From Ruminococcus sp. (GTDB taxonomy: Bacteria; Bacillota_A; Clostridia; Oscillospirales; Ruminococcaceae): a DNA stretch of 64,000 nt. The position numbers and the translations under genes are program-made. Of this stretch, positions 1 to 10,300 are shown piece after piece (within the stretch, counting starts at the first letter, position 1; every line of letters begins with the position of its first letter). The stretch lies in NCBI GenBank assembly GCA_017480485.1, contig JAFVAN010000028.1, positions 12,299 through 76,298 of the forward strand. The letters are read 5' to 3'. Under the pieces are notes generated by a model. The model ran no database searches and was not told where the DNA came from. It saw only the letters and a program-made list of their open reading frames with translations.

Positions 1-203
1 CTTGAATAGATCATACTGCACCAATCGGAATGGAATCTGCCGTTTGAATCGGTGTTCTTGAAAAGGCGGTTGCCGTCCTCGTCAAGCTGTCCGCTTTCCT
101 CTGCGTAATCGTTCGCAGACACGGCAAAATCATCACGGTAGATAAAGTCATTTCCCGTGTTGTAGGGCGGGTCTATAAAGACGCTGTCTTTGATACAAAC
201 AGA
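1..203 (-). pseudogene. Type III-like adenine methyltransferase (Mod) fragment, runs off the left edge
   Basis: Reading the minus strand from about 191 to 1 gives an open frame with the catalytic motif IV of amino-adenine methyltransferases, DPPYNTG (codons at about 153-173). It continues NDFIYRDDF and, further on, NGRFHSDW, a stretch characteristic of type III Mod subunits. Mod proteins of this kind normally have roughly 130-150 residues before DPPY. Here the sequence upstream of about position 191 does not look like a Mod N-terminus and runs into a hairpin, so the gene appears to lack its 5' end. It points the same way as the helicase and DUF4391 genes at 18563-22227, the usual partners of this Mod type. 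The rest lies outside the window. The family call is confident; the 5' truncation is inferred. Confidence 0.72.
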
Positions 204-246
204 AAAAGCCTTCTCTGGCACATAAGTGCTGAAAAAGGCTTGAAAT

Positions 247-301
247 AAAGGGCTTTCGAGGTTCCGCTGTGTTTATCAGCAGAGCTTCGGAAGCCCTTTT
301 C
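247..301. terminator. Hairpin, probable bidirectional terminator
   Basis: AAAGGGCTT pairs with AAGCCCTTT across a loop that contains a second short stem (CGCTG/CAGCAG). T-rich tracts follow on both strands. It lies downstream of the minus-strand defence operon, whose last gene ends at 409, and just before the methyltransferase fragment. Confidence 0.6.
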
Positions 302-369
302 TGTTTATTCGATTGTTGCTGGCCGGTTCTGTGGCCTTTGAAACTTACCCCTCAAAAACGGCTGCCGGA

Positions 370-405
370 GGAATAATTAAAAAGTGTGGAATAATTAAAA
401 GGTGT
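370..405. repeat. Two tandem copies of an 18-bp AT-rich unit
   Basis: Positions 370-387 and 388-405 are the same 18-bp unit beginning GGAATAATTAAAA and ending GTGT, with one mismatch. They sit directly after the stop codon of the last operon gene. Their role is unknown; they could mark the edge of the inserted block. Confidence 0.7.
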
Positions 406-408
406 TTT

Positions 409-1104
409 TCACACATTTATCTTTAGACTCGACCAAATGAGCGGTTCTCCGTCTTTAAGTTTAATGGCCACGCCTTTTACTACCATTCCTTTTTCTATAC
501 AGTTATGAAATGCATCTCGGTAAGTGATTAGTTCATTGTTAAGTGTCAATTGTTTCACCTTTGGGTTTAAAGAAACAAAAACATAGCAAGCCCGATATCC
601 TTTTTCTAATAAGTCCTCAATCTTCATCAACTGATCAACCGCTCTCTGCGAATAGACTGATGGAAACTCAGCTTCGCCACGAAAAGATAGAATACTTTTG
701 ATTTCTACAACTGTTTTTGTGTCTTCAATATACAAATCACTCTTATACCCAGCAATCGTACACTCTTTTTTGATACTACTCCTCTTACCTAAAATAGCAA
801 ATCGTCGGCTATGAATATTGTCTATCACTACCTTATTTGCTTTTGACATATTTAGCAAAACAAATTCATGCCCGACAGCCAATGCTTCTACCGAGTATTT
901 TGTTCTAGCATCAGTTGCTGCTACTGGTGAAAGCAAAACCGTTTTTCCTGCCATGCTTACAAAATTACTGAGACGGCATGAAGAAGGAATATAACAGAGA
1001 GTATCCTCCCCATCAACCTCAACAAGGCATAAAAACCTATTCTTTAATTCTTCCTTAAATATGCCTCGTTTAAATGACAGATTAGACACTCTCTGCTTCC
1101 TCAC
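409..1104 (-). CDS. SfsA-like PD-(D/E)XK nuclease, last gene of the defence operon
   Basis: A 231-aa protein with the layout of the SfsA family: an N-terminal beta-barrel-like part (residues 10-80; compare KNRFLCLVEVDGE and the later SVEALAVGHEFVLLN) and then a restriction-nuclease-like core. The core has D123, E134-x-K136 and a following helix that contains an SQRAVDQL segment. SfsA proteins are about 230 aa and are DNA-binding or nuclease-like; in E. coli SfsA is linked to sugar fermentation, but here the protein is the distal gene of a defence operon. The frame opens with GTG at 1104, 7 bp after the previous stop. A second GTG at 1089 has better spacing to an AGGA motif and may be the true start. 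Nuclease activity is inferred from the motif only. Confidence 0.7.
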   Translation of the reverse strand: MRKQRVSNLSFKRGIFKEELKNRFLCLVEVDGEDTLCYIPSSCRLSNFVSMAGKTVLLSPVAATDARTKYSVEALAVGHEFVLLNMSKANKVVIDNIHSRRFAILGKRSSIKKECTIAGYKSDLYIEDTKTVVEIKSILSFRGEAEFPSVYSQRAVDQLMKIEDLLEKGYRACYVFVSLNPKVKQLTLNNELITYRDAFHNCIEKGMVVKGVAIKLKDGEPLIWSSLKINV

Positions 1105-1111
1105 TTCAACA

Positions 1112-4100
1112 TTATGACTTTTTATTAATTACGTTACTCACAATTTCGTCCAGTTCCGGAATCTCGATAAGGTATCCTTGTGCCCTTTCAATAACATCAC
1201 CGTTTCTATAGATCATGTCGCCGTGCTTCTGAAGGTATTGCGCATCCGGAACCTCAATGATCATCCTTGATGAAATCCCGTCATTTACTCGGAGAGCAAC
1301 ACGACCATTCAACTGTGCTTTAGTTGTTGAAGGTACTAGTTTTGCTTCTGGCCTCTGTGTGCAGATGACTAAATGTATTCCTCTGCTTCTGCCAGTTTGA
1401 GCTATTCTCTGAACAGGTTTATAGAATGCATTCTGTTCTTTTTTAGTCTCAAGTTGATCTGCCAGATCAGCAAATTCATCAATTACGACAACTATAGGAG
1501 CCAACTTTTCCGATGCAACTTTGTTGTATTCTGCAATATTTGCAACTCTGGCTTCCGCTAACAGTTTACCTCGACGCTCAGATTCCTCGAAGATTACATC
1601 TTTAATCACGCGGGTGGCCTCTATAGCATCAGATATGATTCCTCCAGAATAAAGGTGGGGCAACCCCTCAAAGTGGATAAAATCCTCCAGCTTTGATGAG
1701 GAAAGAACCAATTGAAGCTCGTTCGGATTAGGATGGGTCATCAGCATAGCCGCAAGCATTGTGAACAGAAATACTGATTTTCCCGAACCTGTGCTGCCAC
1801 CGACGAGCATGTGTGGCATCTGACCGAGATCCTCAATCAAATCCTTCCCGTTCGGTGTTCTTCCCAGCGGGAAGTATAACTGCTCCGGTGAAGTCACATT
1901 AGGAAGATGAGCAATGACATCCTTAAAAAGGACCTTTTCTCTCTTTAGCCGAGGCACATCTAAGAGCAACTCATCAGAATTCGGCACCTGTTGGATAATT
2001 ACACCGGTACGTTTCATTTCTCTTCCGATATCCTCTAGATGACTCGACAATCCCTGAAGTGACTGGCCTCTTCCAAGTCTGAATTTGAGCCGTATTACGC
2101 TTGGCCCAACAACTGTATCCTCTGGATTACATTCCTTGAGAGACACATGATAATCCCCGCATGAACGCTTAAAATCCTTAACCAGCTGTTCAATCTCCTT
2201 GCGACTAACACCATTGTTGGTATCATCTTGAGCCGCAGGAGGCTCGCTAACTGATTGCTCTTTCTTTTGCCCATATTGGACAGTCTCTTCAGCAACCTTC
2301 GGCAATCCAGTGGAATTTACTGACGTGGAGGTTAAAACATCCGGTTTCTCCGGCTGGCGCACTCCAGTCGCATCAGAGGACGCATCCATATCTGTATCAA
2401 TTATCGCATCCTCTGAATCAGTCTCCCCTGATGCAGAATCCTCAGATTCATCGAAATCAGGCGTAAACGCTTCCTTAATGAGAGTACCCTCACCAAGAAT
2501 ATCACGTTGGATTTCCTTAGCAGTCAGCTTCCAATAATCAATTCTGCAGTCATCAAATTCCGGATTCTTACATGAGATATGCTCTCCACCAACCGCTTCG
2601 TTCAATTTGATGTGCAAGAGCAGACCGGTAACAACTATGTTCAAACCGCCTTCATTCTCACTGCTAAAGGCTTTTTTCAGTATCTGATACCATTTCTTCT
2701 GCCAGTCAGAGTCATGCACATTACGGAAGCATTCAGATACTATCTGGTACTTCAGGACTTCTCTGCGAGCAGAGGTGAACATATCCATCTGATTATCATC
2801 TGCAGTAAAGATTTCACGCAGGATTTCAATCATCGATGCGATCTGACCAGCTGCATGTCCTGTAATAAGGAAGGACTTCGAATCTGAATCATCCCTTGTT
2901 ATTGTTGCATCGGGTGACTCGTCCCTCGTTTTTACCTCAATCGGTTCAATGTGAAGAGTATTGGATGCCTCATCATAATACAAACCGACCAGATCAGCAC
3001 GTTCATTTCCGTATTTGCTATTCTGAAGCCATAAACGTGCTTTATCATCATCGAGAGATGCTACAAGCGCATCATCGTGCTGCTTCATATACCATGATGC
3101 AGCAAAGAGGGTTCCAATCAAGCCTTTCTTCTTGTTATCCACAGCCTGTGCATCAGCACCAAACTTCGGAATACTAATCAAACCGTTTGATGCAACGTGA
3201 CCAAACTGGCGTAGTATTTCAATAAGCGTTTCTGTTTTGGGATATAAATTGTAACCACGCAGTAAAGTCAAATACTGCGAAATGATCCTCGAATCATCAG
3301 CAGCCCAAGCATTAACCATCCGCTTGTCATACTGCATCTCGCCAATCGGGATTGATGCTACAGGCTGATAATTATTCGTATCCCTGTCAGCAACAACAAG
3401 CCACTGCGTTTGTCTGTCCTGAATCGTAGAAACAACCGCAGTCATATCAGCATTCCCATTATAGGTAGTCCGCGGATTCATATTGTTGCTTATGATATCC
3501 GCAGATCTCATGAGCTTATGATAGTCACCAATAAGACCGGAATCCATTTCTGAGGAAGGATAAATACTGCCTCTGTGCTGAATTTCGTCAAAATCATAAT
3601 CATAGGTTATGACCAACGGGTTAATATAAAGATTGTGGCTGTTCGGGCCAAATTCAATAGCATAAGAAGATTGGTCGAAGTAAAACGCAACGTGTACCGG
3701 CCTAAAATCAAGCGCCGCCTTAACATCTAAGGAAGATCGCACATTCCGAACACTTATAGAAATACGGTCATTCCGAATGTACTCACCAATCTCATAGTCC
3801 TTACCAGAATAATCCAACTTCGACAACTCGGTATTGCCGTTTTGATTACGTGTCAAATAAACATCATAGACGACTCTCTTGACCGAATTCTTGTCCATGA
3901 AGCTCTTTATCTGGCGTATGTTCCCTATCAAATCTGGCGCATCGACGGAGCACACCCTGACCTCGTTCCTTGTGTACGGAGCAAATCCTACCCACCGAGT
4001 CAATATTTCTTCAATCGATTCGGTCCCATCGTTGCCAAGATAACGGTTGGTCTTGTTTTCAAAGGTTGGCAGCATCTCGACACTACCGGAGCACGGTAAT

Positions 4101-5878
4101 AATCGGTCCTCTGTGGTGGCAGTAACGATGCTATTTGCAACGACAAAGCTCAAGACCTGTGGAAGTTGAGAAAGGACCTTGGACAGAGCTGCCTTATCTT
4201 CATCGCTGAGTGTTGCCTTCTTGTTTGGCAATGTCCGGAAAACTTCGTAGTATCTCCAAAGATACACTGGATGAAGCGGTAACAGTACAGCCTTCCACTC
4301 CTTAGGCGTTCTTATGTAAAGCACATCTAGAAGCAGAATGGCTCTGGCAATAAAACTTGTACCGCCAGCGCTGATCTGACGCATAGTAGGCTCATTAACA
4401 CAGAAGGCATGATATAACTGTTCCCATGCTTTTATATATTCGATAAGATTTGCTCTATTCTCTTCGGATGCTCCGAACAGAAGCACCGGATGATACATAA
4501 TCATATCAAGGTTCGAGAATAACTTTTTGCGCTTCTCTTTTAGATTGGTGATAATCGGTGAAAACCGTTCTGCAGTCTCCAGCCCCTTGCTATCAAACTG
4601 AGAATCAAACTGGATAATAAAATCGAACAATGGCTGACTACCGTCGATTCCTCCAGCAAACGCAACCACTGATTCCTTGTCATCAGGATCAAATACACGT
4701 ATTTCATTAATATCCGCGGAGATGGCATCCTTGAGCACAGTTTCGTCTGTCTCCATAATACCACCCCAGACAGTCGTGCTACAGAACTTACCAACGAGCT
4801 TACGAAGGTCCGTTTGATGTGATTCCAGCACTATACTGCGATCTCCAAAAACGCCTCCAATAGTCGGAATCGAGTCGTCATTCTCCTCGGTTTCTGTATC
4901 ATAGTGCTTTCTCAGTTCATCGAGAAGATCACGGATATTTTCCTGATCTTCCTCATCTCCAAATACTACAGCATCAGAAATGATTCGATCTAACTCCTTG
5001 GGCCGGATAGGAGTGGTATCAACTTCTTCAGGCGCATTCGGAGTTTCACCGTTTGGTGTTGGATCTTCTTTCTTTTTCTTTTTTTCAGTTTTTTGGGATG
5101 CAGAAAATAGTTCCTGAACGGTTTCAAGATCAAGAGCCTTTATTGTATCGCGATTTCCATACTTATAAAGGTTCTGAAGACTACGATACGCCTTCTGAAG
5201 ACGCTCCTTGTCCTTTGTCTTTGCTCTGACAAGGGCGCGGCTTAACTTCTTTCTGGAGTCCTCGCTCAGTTGGCCAATGGCGAAAATCAAATCCCGATTC
5301 TTTGCGAGACGCTCAACCGGATTGCTTTTCGATCCTAAGATTTCGCTATCCTCCAGCAGATTTAGCCTCCACATATTATGCGGAATAGCCTCTGCAGGTT
5401 TGTCACTTGCTACAACAGCAGATACAAAATCATACAGGGCATCGAAGGTGTAATAGTCGGAGGTATCCTGAAGTGCGGTCCAAAAATTATTCGTTGGGGT
5501 ATTGTTATCGTTATTAATTTGCGTTTCAACCAGATAACGAGCAGTATCTCTCGTGGTTATAACCTCAAATTCCGCCAGAGAATGCAACTTGTCGGTATCG
5601 TTTCTAATGAAAACGATAATGCTTCCTGCACATTCAGGCATACTGCGCCACAGGACGGCCTTCTCGATAGAACCGGTAATATCATACAACTCGTCGGAGT
5701 GTTCAATCACTTCATCATAGCCTATTGCTGCAGCATACAAATGCTTTTCCTCTGAAGCTATTGCTTTAATGATTTCTTCAGGGAGGATATCGTCTACACC
5801 CTTAACGATTATTCCGACTTTTATTTCAGAAAGATGCCTGCAAAGAAGAGCAGTAACCAACTCTTGCTTGTTCATCAT
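1112..5878 (-). CDS. DptH/DndH-like giant protein: internal PD-(D/E)XK-like site plus C-terminal FtsK/HerA ATPase
   Basis: A 1588-aa protein. The C-terminal 300 residues are an FtsK/HerA motor: Walker A GGSTGSGKS near residue 1360, Walker B PIVVVIDEFADL, and a following RGIHLVICTQRPE segment. The long N-terminal part has no recognised fold. It contains a lysine-rich linker (about residues 265-275) and, at about 955-980, RADLVGLYY...IEPIEVKTR, which fits the D...ExK site of PD-(D/E)XK nucleases. Size, C-terminal motor and position after two partner genes resemble DptH/DndH of the phosphorothioation-dependent restriction module DptFGH. The ATG at 5878 overlaps the preceding stop (ATGA) and has GGAGGTG upstream. 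A motor that couples DNA translocation to cleavage is inferred. Confidence 0.72.
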   Translation of the reverse strand: MMNKQELVTALLCRHLSEIKVGIIVKGVDDILPEEIIKAIASEEKHLYAAAIGYDEVIEHSDELYDITGSIEKAVLWRSMPECAGSIIVFIRNDTDKLHSLAEFEVITTRDTARYLVETQINNDNNTPTNNFWTALQDTSDYYTFDALYDFVSAVVASDKPAEAIPHNMWRLNLLEDSEILGSKSNPVERLAKNRDLIFAIGQLSEDSRKKLSRALVRAKTKDKERLQKAYRSLQNLYKYGNRDTIKALDLETVQELFSASQKTEKKKKKEDPTPNGETPNAPEEVDTTPIRPKELDRIISDAVVFGDEEDQENIRDLLDELRKHYDTETEENDDSIPTIGGVFGDRSIVLESHQTDLRKLVGKFCSTTVWGGIMETDETVLKDAISADINEIRVFDPDDKESVVAFAGGIDGSQPLFDFIIQFDSQFDSKGLETAERFSPIITNLKEKRKKLFSNLDMIMYHPVLLFGASEENRANLIEYIKAWEQLYHAFCVNEPTMRQISAGGTSFIARAILLLDVLYIRTPKEWKAVLLPLHPVYLWRYYEVFRTLPNKKATLSDEDKAALSKVLSQLPQVLSFVVANSIVTATTEDRLLPCSGSVEMLPTFENKTNRYLGNDGTESIEEILTRWVGFAPYTRNEVRVCSVDAPDLIGNIRQIKSFMDKNSVKRVVYDVYLTRNQNGNTELSKLDYSGKDYEIGEYIRNDRISISVRNVRSSLDVKAALDFRPVHVAFYFDQSSYAIEFGPNSHNLYINPLVITYDYDFDEIQHRGSIYPSSEMDSGLIGDYHKLMRSADIISNNMNPRTTYNGNADMTAVVSTIQDRQTQWLVVADRDTNNYQPVASIPIGEMQYDKRMVNAWAADDSRIISQYLTLLRGYNLYPKTETLIEILRQFGHVASNGLISIPKFGADAQAVDNKKKGLIGTLFAASWYMKQHDDALVASLDDDKARLWLQNSKYGNERADLVGLYYDEASNTLHIEPIEVKTRDESPDATITRDDSDSKSFLITGHAAGQIASMIEILREIFTADDNQMDMFTSARREVLKYQIVSECFRNVHDSDWQKKWYQILKKAFSSENEGGLNIVVTGLLLHIKLNEAVGGEHISCKNPEFDDCRIDYWKLTAKEIQRDILGEGTLIKEAFTPDFDESEDSASGETDSEDAIIDTDMDASSDATGVRQPEKPDVLTSTSVNSTGLPKVAEETVQYGQKKEQSVSEPPAAQDDTNNGVSRKEIEQLVKDFKRSCGDYHVSLKECNPEDTVVGPSVIRLKFRLGRGQSLQGLSSHLEDIGREMKRTGVIIQQVPNSDELLLDVPRLKREKVLFKDVIAHLPNVTSPEQLYFPLGRTPNGKDLIEDLGQMPHMLVGGSTGSGKSVFLFTMLAAMLMTHPNPNELQLVLSSSKLEDFIHFEGLPHLYSGGIISDAIEATRVIKDVIFEESERRGKLLAEARVANIAEYNKVASEKLAPIVVVIDEFADLADQLETKKEQNAFYKPVQRIAQTGRSRGIHLVICTQRPEAKLVPSTTKAQLNGRVALRVNDGISSRMIIEVPDAQYLQKHGDMIYRNGDVIERAQGYLIEIPELDEIVSNVINKKS

Positions 5879-7371
5879 TTTTCAGCACCTCCTAACCTAA
5901 TCTGCAAAATGCCATCTGCCATAAGCTCAGCGAAATCCATCGATTCGAGCATTGATGCAAATGATGAAAAATTCTCATCCAGAGCGTCCTCGTCAATCTG
6001 AAGAATCATGCCACTTTCCTGTAAGGTCTGCATTTCAAACTGGCTTCCTCCAACAATAATTCCGAATCTGTCCCATAGGCGTCGTCTGATATCCATCCCG
6101 CTAATCATTTCTCCCGGATTCACGCAGCACCTCAGGAGCATTTCGATAATATCCTGTGAAACAAAAAATCTTTTGTTTGGGTGGAGTTTGTCAGGCGGAT
6201 ATAGAATACCCGAAAGATTACCCAATGCTCGCAGGTAGGTGATCGGATGGGACGAAGCTTCCAACGCAAGCATATCGTACATGGTCTCTCCAAAGGTCAA
6301 ATACATCTCTTCGCCTTCAAGATCCGTTGCTCGCTCCTTGGCCAATAGCCATAGAGCATCCAATTCTTCTTTGCTTGCCTTCGAGACGGCCTTCCTTTCT
6401 TCATAAACGGGCGTTTCTGACTGAAGCAATTCTTTTTTACTGTATCCCTTCTCATCAAGCCATCTTGCGTAGCCCCATGCATAAAACCTGTTGATCGATT
6501 TGTAAATCTGCGTATACGACATCTCTGATGCACGAGCAACGCTACTAAAGCTTGGGCTGACTCCACTAAAGTCAAGAAGGATAGGCCGTATGCGTTCGCC
6601 ACAGTAAAACGCTTCAAGGAGTGTCATGTACCTCATCAAGCTAAAGACACAGAAGAAGTTAAACAGCCTCAATTGTGTTAACGGATTTGGATGATTTCGC
6701 AAGTTGTTCAGCAGGCAGGTGCCGCCATCCTTTATTCCGTTAAGAAACCACTGCGTACGTTCATTAATGTCCTTGAAGGCAGGAATGTCCTCATATTGAT
6801 TCTGATCGGAGAATACCTCCATATCAGCCTCAAGGACCGGTTCAAACAGCAAGGTAATAGGGTCACTGGCTTGCTCAAGAAGATCCCGGATATAGCTGGC
6901 CAATTCAGGACAATATCCTCTAATAATGCTGCCTATAAACTCCCCACCACGCTCATAAGGTGCTCCTGTACCGCTCGTCAGGAAGTACTTTGATCCAGCA
7001 GAATAAGAAATCATACTATCGTTCAAAGCGCTTACCACAAAGACGCCCTTGTCTACGGACAGGAGCCGCTGCATTACATTTCTCATTGACTCAACCGAGT
7101 TGAGAGTAATATTGTCCTCAATCACTTCATTCTCGGCAAGCTGGTCATAAATCGTTTCAGCTTCGTTACCCTTTGGGACATTTCCCTTTGAATCGGATAC
7201 AAGAGCCATTCTCTTTATGTTTTTACTCCGATTAAATGACCCGTAGATGCAACGCTGCGCACCAGATGCTATATGCACAGGTTTGACTGATCCGCTGTTC
7301 GGTTGGAAGCCGACATATTTTCTATCGACCTCCTGCCGTGCTGTTTTGAGAAAGATCTGTTCCATATACAT
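5875..7371 (-). CDS. Unrecognised 498-aa defence-operon protein in the DptG position
   Basis: I do not recognise a domain with confidence. The protein is soluble, with no signal peptide or membrane span. The C-terminal third is helical and charged and could hold winged-helix-like segments (around MSYTQIYKSINRFYAWG, residues 285-305, and PGEMISGMDIRRRLWDRFG, residues 420-440). It is translationally coupled on both sides: its ATG at 7371 shares a base with the upstream TGA, with AGGAGG four bases before the ATG, and its own stop overlaps the next start. The gene order ATPase, this gene, FtsK-like ATPase matches dptF-dptG-dptH, so it may be the DptG-like adaptor. That assignment rests on position and size only. 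Confidence 0.5.
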   Translation of the reverse strand: MYMEQIFLKTARQEVDRKYVGFQPNSGSVKPVHIASGAQRCIYGSFNRSKNIKRMALVSDSKGNVPKGNEAETIYDQLAENEVIEDNITLNSVESMRNVMQRLLSVDKGVFVVSALNDSMISYSAGSKYFLTSGTGAPYERGGEFIGSIIRGYCPELASYIRDLLEQASDPITLLFEPVLEADMEVFSDQNQYEDIPAFKDINERTQWFLNGIKDGGTCLLNNLRNHPNPLTQLRLFNFFCVFSLMRYMTLLEAFYCGERIRPILLDFSGVSPSFSSVARASEMSYTQIYKSINRFYAWGYARWLDEKGYSKKELLQSETPVYEERKAVSKASKEELDALWLLAKERATDLEGEEMYLTFGETMYDMLALEASSHPITYLRALGNLSGILYPPDKLHPNKRFFVSQDIIEMLLRCCVNPGEMISGMDIRRRLWDRFGIIVGGSQFEMQTLQESGMILQIDEDALDENFSSFASMLESMDFAELMADGILQIRLGGAEK

Positions 7372-10300
7372 CAAACCTCCTGCCCACGTTCACTCTCAAT
7401 TCCAGAATACTTTTTGTCCTCTCGATCCACAGAGACCATAACAGTCCTTTTATTCTGGACATCTAGCAATCCGACATCGACTGTATCCTCGTCGTCAATT
7501 TCCTCGAAGGATTGAAGCTGTTCGATAAAGCGCCACACCTTTTTCACCAGATCAGACTCCATGAAAAGAACTGGAACTCCTCGTTCGGCTTCGTTCATGA
7601 GAAGATACATTTCATAATCAACTTTGAGGAATATATCAGGTGCGTCCTTCTTCTCCAGCCTTATGTAGTTCGAGGTCATATCGATACCGGCCTGCATACT
7701 TTTCAGCAGGGACGGTCGTCCGACGCTGAATTCGCTCTTCTTTATTGTTCCGGCTGAAATGAGCACCTTTCTCGGCTCATTGTTATATCGATGCCCAGAC
7801 CAAATCTGCAGTTTGGTATTCGAGCCATTAACATTCCCGAAAAAGCTATTCAGTTTAGAAATAAGCTCCTTGATTATCTTGCCACTATCCTGATTCAGGA
7901 AATTCTGAAAGCGTGTTGCATCATCGTCTAAGATAGTCAGAAGTTCATCACCATTCAAATTAAAGAAGAAAAACTGGCGTTTCCGAAGATTAAACAAAGC
8001 TTCATTATCATACGCAATTGATTCAGCGGGCACCTCATAGCCTTCAACCCATGATGCTGGATCTATCGAGTTAAGAAGAATTCTCTCGTCCCAGATCGGA
8101 TGTGAAATGTTAACAGGATCAATGGCGCTATTGATTGCTGTAAACAAATTACCCGTTCCCGAATAAATGAGGTTTACCAAATCATACTCGCTGTTTCCGG
8201 CAGTTTGATTAAGTTGCTTGCAACTTCTGTTTCCAAATATCAGATATACAATAAAGCTCTGCAACTCACGAAGTGTAGCGTGATAGCCCTGCAAAGAAAC
8301 TCGCTGCAAAATTATGCCCAAGCGTTCCTGAAATAGAGCGTTGTTTAACATCCTTCGGTTTTTGTTCACAACGCAGGAGTCATATAGCGGGCATTTTTTG
8401 CACTCCTTGTAATGATCCTCAGCAGTCATCTTTGAAATGGCCTGCTTTAGTATCTCTCCGGTCAGAGCCTCTCTTTTGCTCAAATCAAACACAACCAGAT
8501 CCTTTGACTCATGAGCTTCTTCATGAAAAACAACCGCATGAAGCATCTGGGTGTACGCTTCCTTAATAGGTTCAAAGTCAGGGAAAGCATTGTACACCGA
8601 ATAAAGAACTGCGGCATTAATCGCTATAACAAATGGGGCGTTCTTTTTTCTCGCAGCAAGCCACGCTTGATAAATCTGATCGTTTGATAGTGTGCTGGCA
8701 TCCAATTCCACAACAGCTGGTGTAGATAAATGCTCAAGCTTTGATTTAAGCATTCTAATAATGTGTGTTTTTCCGTCGCCGGGATTCCCCGTCAACACAA
8801 TATCCTTTCCATCTTTAGCAGCCTTAATAATTGCCTCATCAAGCTTTGTTGTCAGATGGATATAGGACAGCAGTTCCTCGTCTACGTGGTCAGCATATGC
8901 GCTGGTACCGCGATAGAAATCTCGGATAAATTGCAATCCCACCTTCTTTTCATCGTTAACAGGCATATGTGATACCTCCTTTAACTTTATAAACGGTCTC
9001 GGTTCACTGTCTTTTATCTGGTTACCAACCATAAAACTTTCCTTGTCAAAGCCACGTATGCGCTCATATATCGGTGCATAATTTAGTCGACTTGAGAGCC
9101 ATCTTGTTGTCCAGTAGTCGATGATTTTTTTTGTGCCTTCTTGATAATGGTTAACATCCGTATAATATCGTGGTGATGTGTCCTTACCCATTAAATATTC
9201 CAGCGTATTTGTAGCAAGGCACGCTCCATAAACAATACGAGACATTGCATGCTTAGAGAAGTCTTTCGAATCTTCATTTGTTGATTCAAGTAGTTCCCTA
9301 ATGGACATCGTTAAAAGCCGCATCTTAGGACTTGCGCCTTCTCCGAAGACATGATTAATTCGGTTAAAACCATCGCTCGTCGCCTCAGTTAAACTAAGCG
9401 TGGTTGCTTTGCTAATATGCATGGTTCCAAATCCGATGGTCATTCCAAGTTTTTTCCACACAACATCAAAATCAGAACCAAAGACGCTACCGGGAATCTT
9501 CAAGCGATTGTATTGGCTAGAACCCACATAGTACAAGGATGTTGTTCCAACATATACCAAATCCGCTGGCCTAAACACATCTTGGCCCTTCAGTCGACTT
9601 GCAATCATGCTAGCTCTATTAGAGTATCTTTCCTTGTAATCATGGATAACTTGAGGTGAAGTTGCCAGCAAAGCTACCAACTTCCCTCCAAGAATTTCAT
9701 TGTATGGAGGTATTGCGCCACAGACATTCAATTCCATCAGGCTTGAACCAATATGCTGCGTTTTCTGAGCAACAAGGGCGCTTCTTATCGCGGAGTTTCC
9801 GTTTTCACTCCTGCAAAAGTCAGCCCAGATCTCGCCAAAGTTTGAAGAATTATATACTTCCAGAATTGCCTTTTTTGCCATAAGAAGACGGGCGAGTTGT
9901 TCAGCTCTTTTTCTCCTATAAAGAGCGTCTTCAGTTTCCTTGGAAATACTTCCAAGTTCACTTTTTTCATCTTCTTCGATGCCCTCCTCTAACGCCTCCT
10001 TGAGAAGTTCCTGCCGCCTTTGTTCAGCGCTATTAGCAAAATCGAGAAGTTGTTGCACATCTTCATCGCTTGGATTATGCACGGTTGCATCAGTACATAA
10101 TGCAGTGTAATCTATCCCGTTGATGCCAATTTCAAGATATTGAAGCAATTTTTCAAACTCTTTTCGGGCTTCAATGGCGCTAAGCATGGTTATCCTATCG
10201 ATAAACGCCTTTTGATTCCAGCCTATATAGTCATCTCTGCAAGTGATCTGAACTGCGCAGTTTTCTAGCGAAGCAATTCCCATCACAGCGTGCATCGGAT

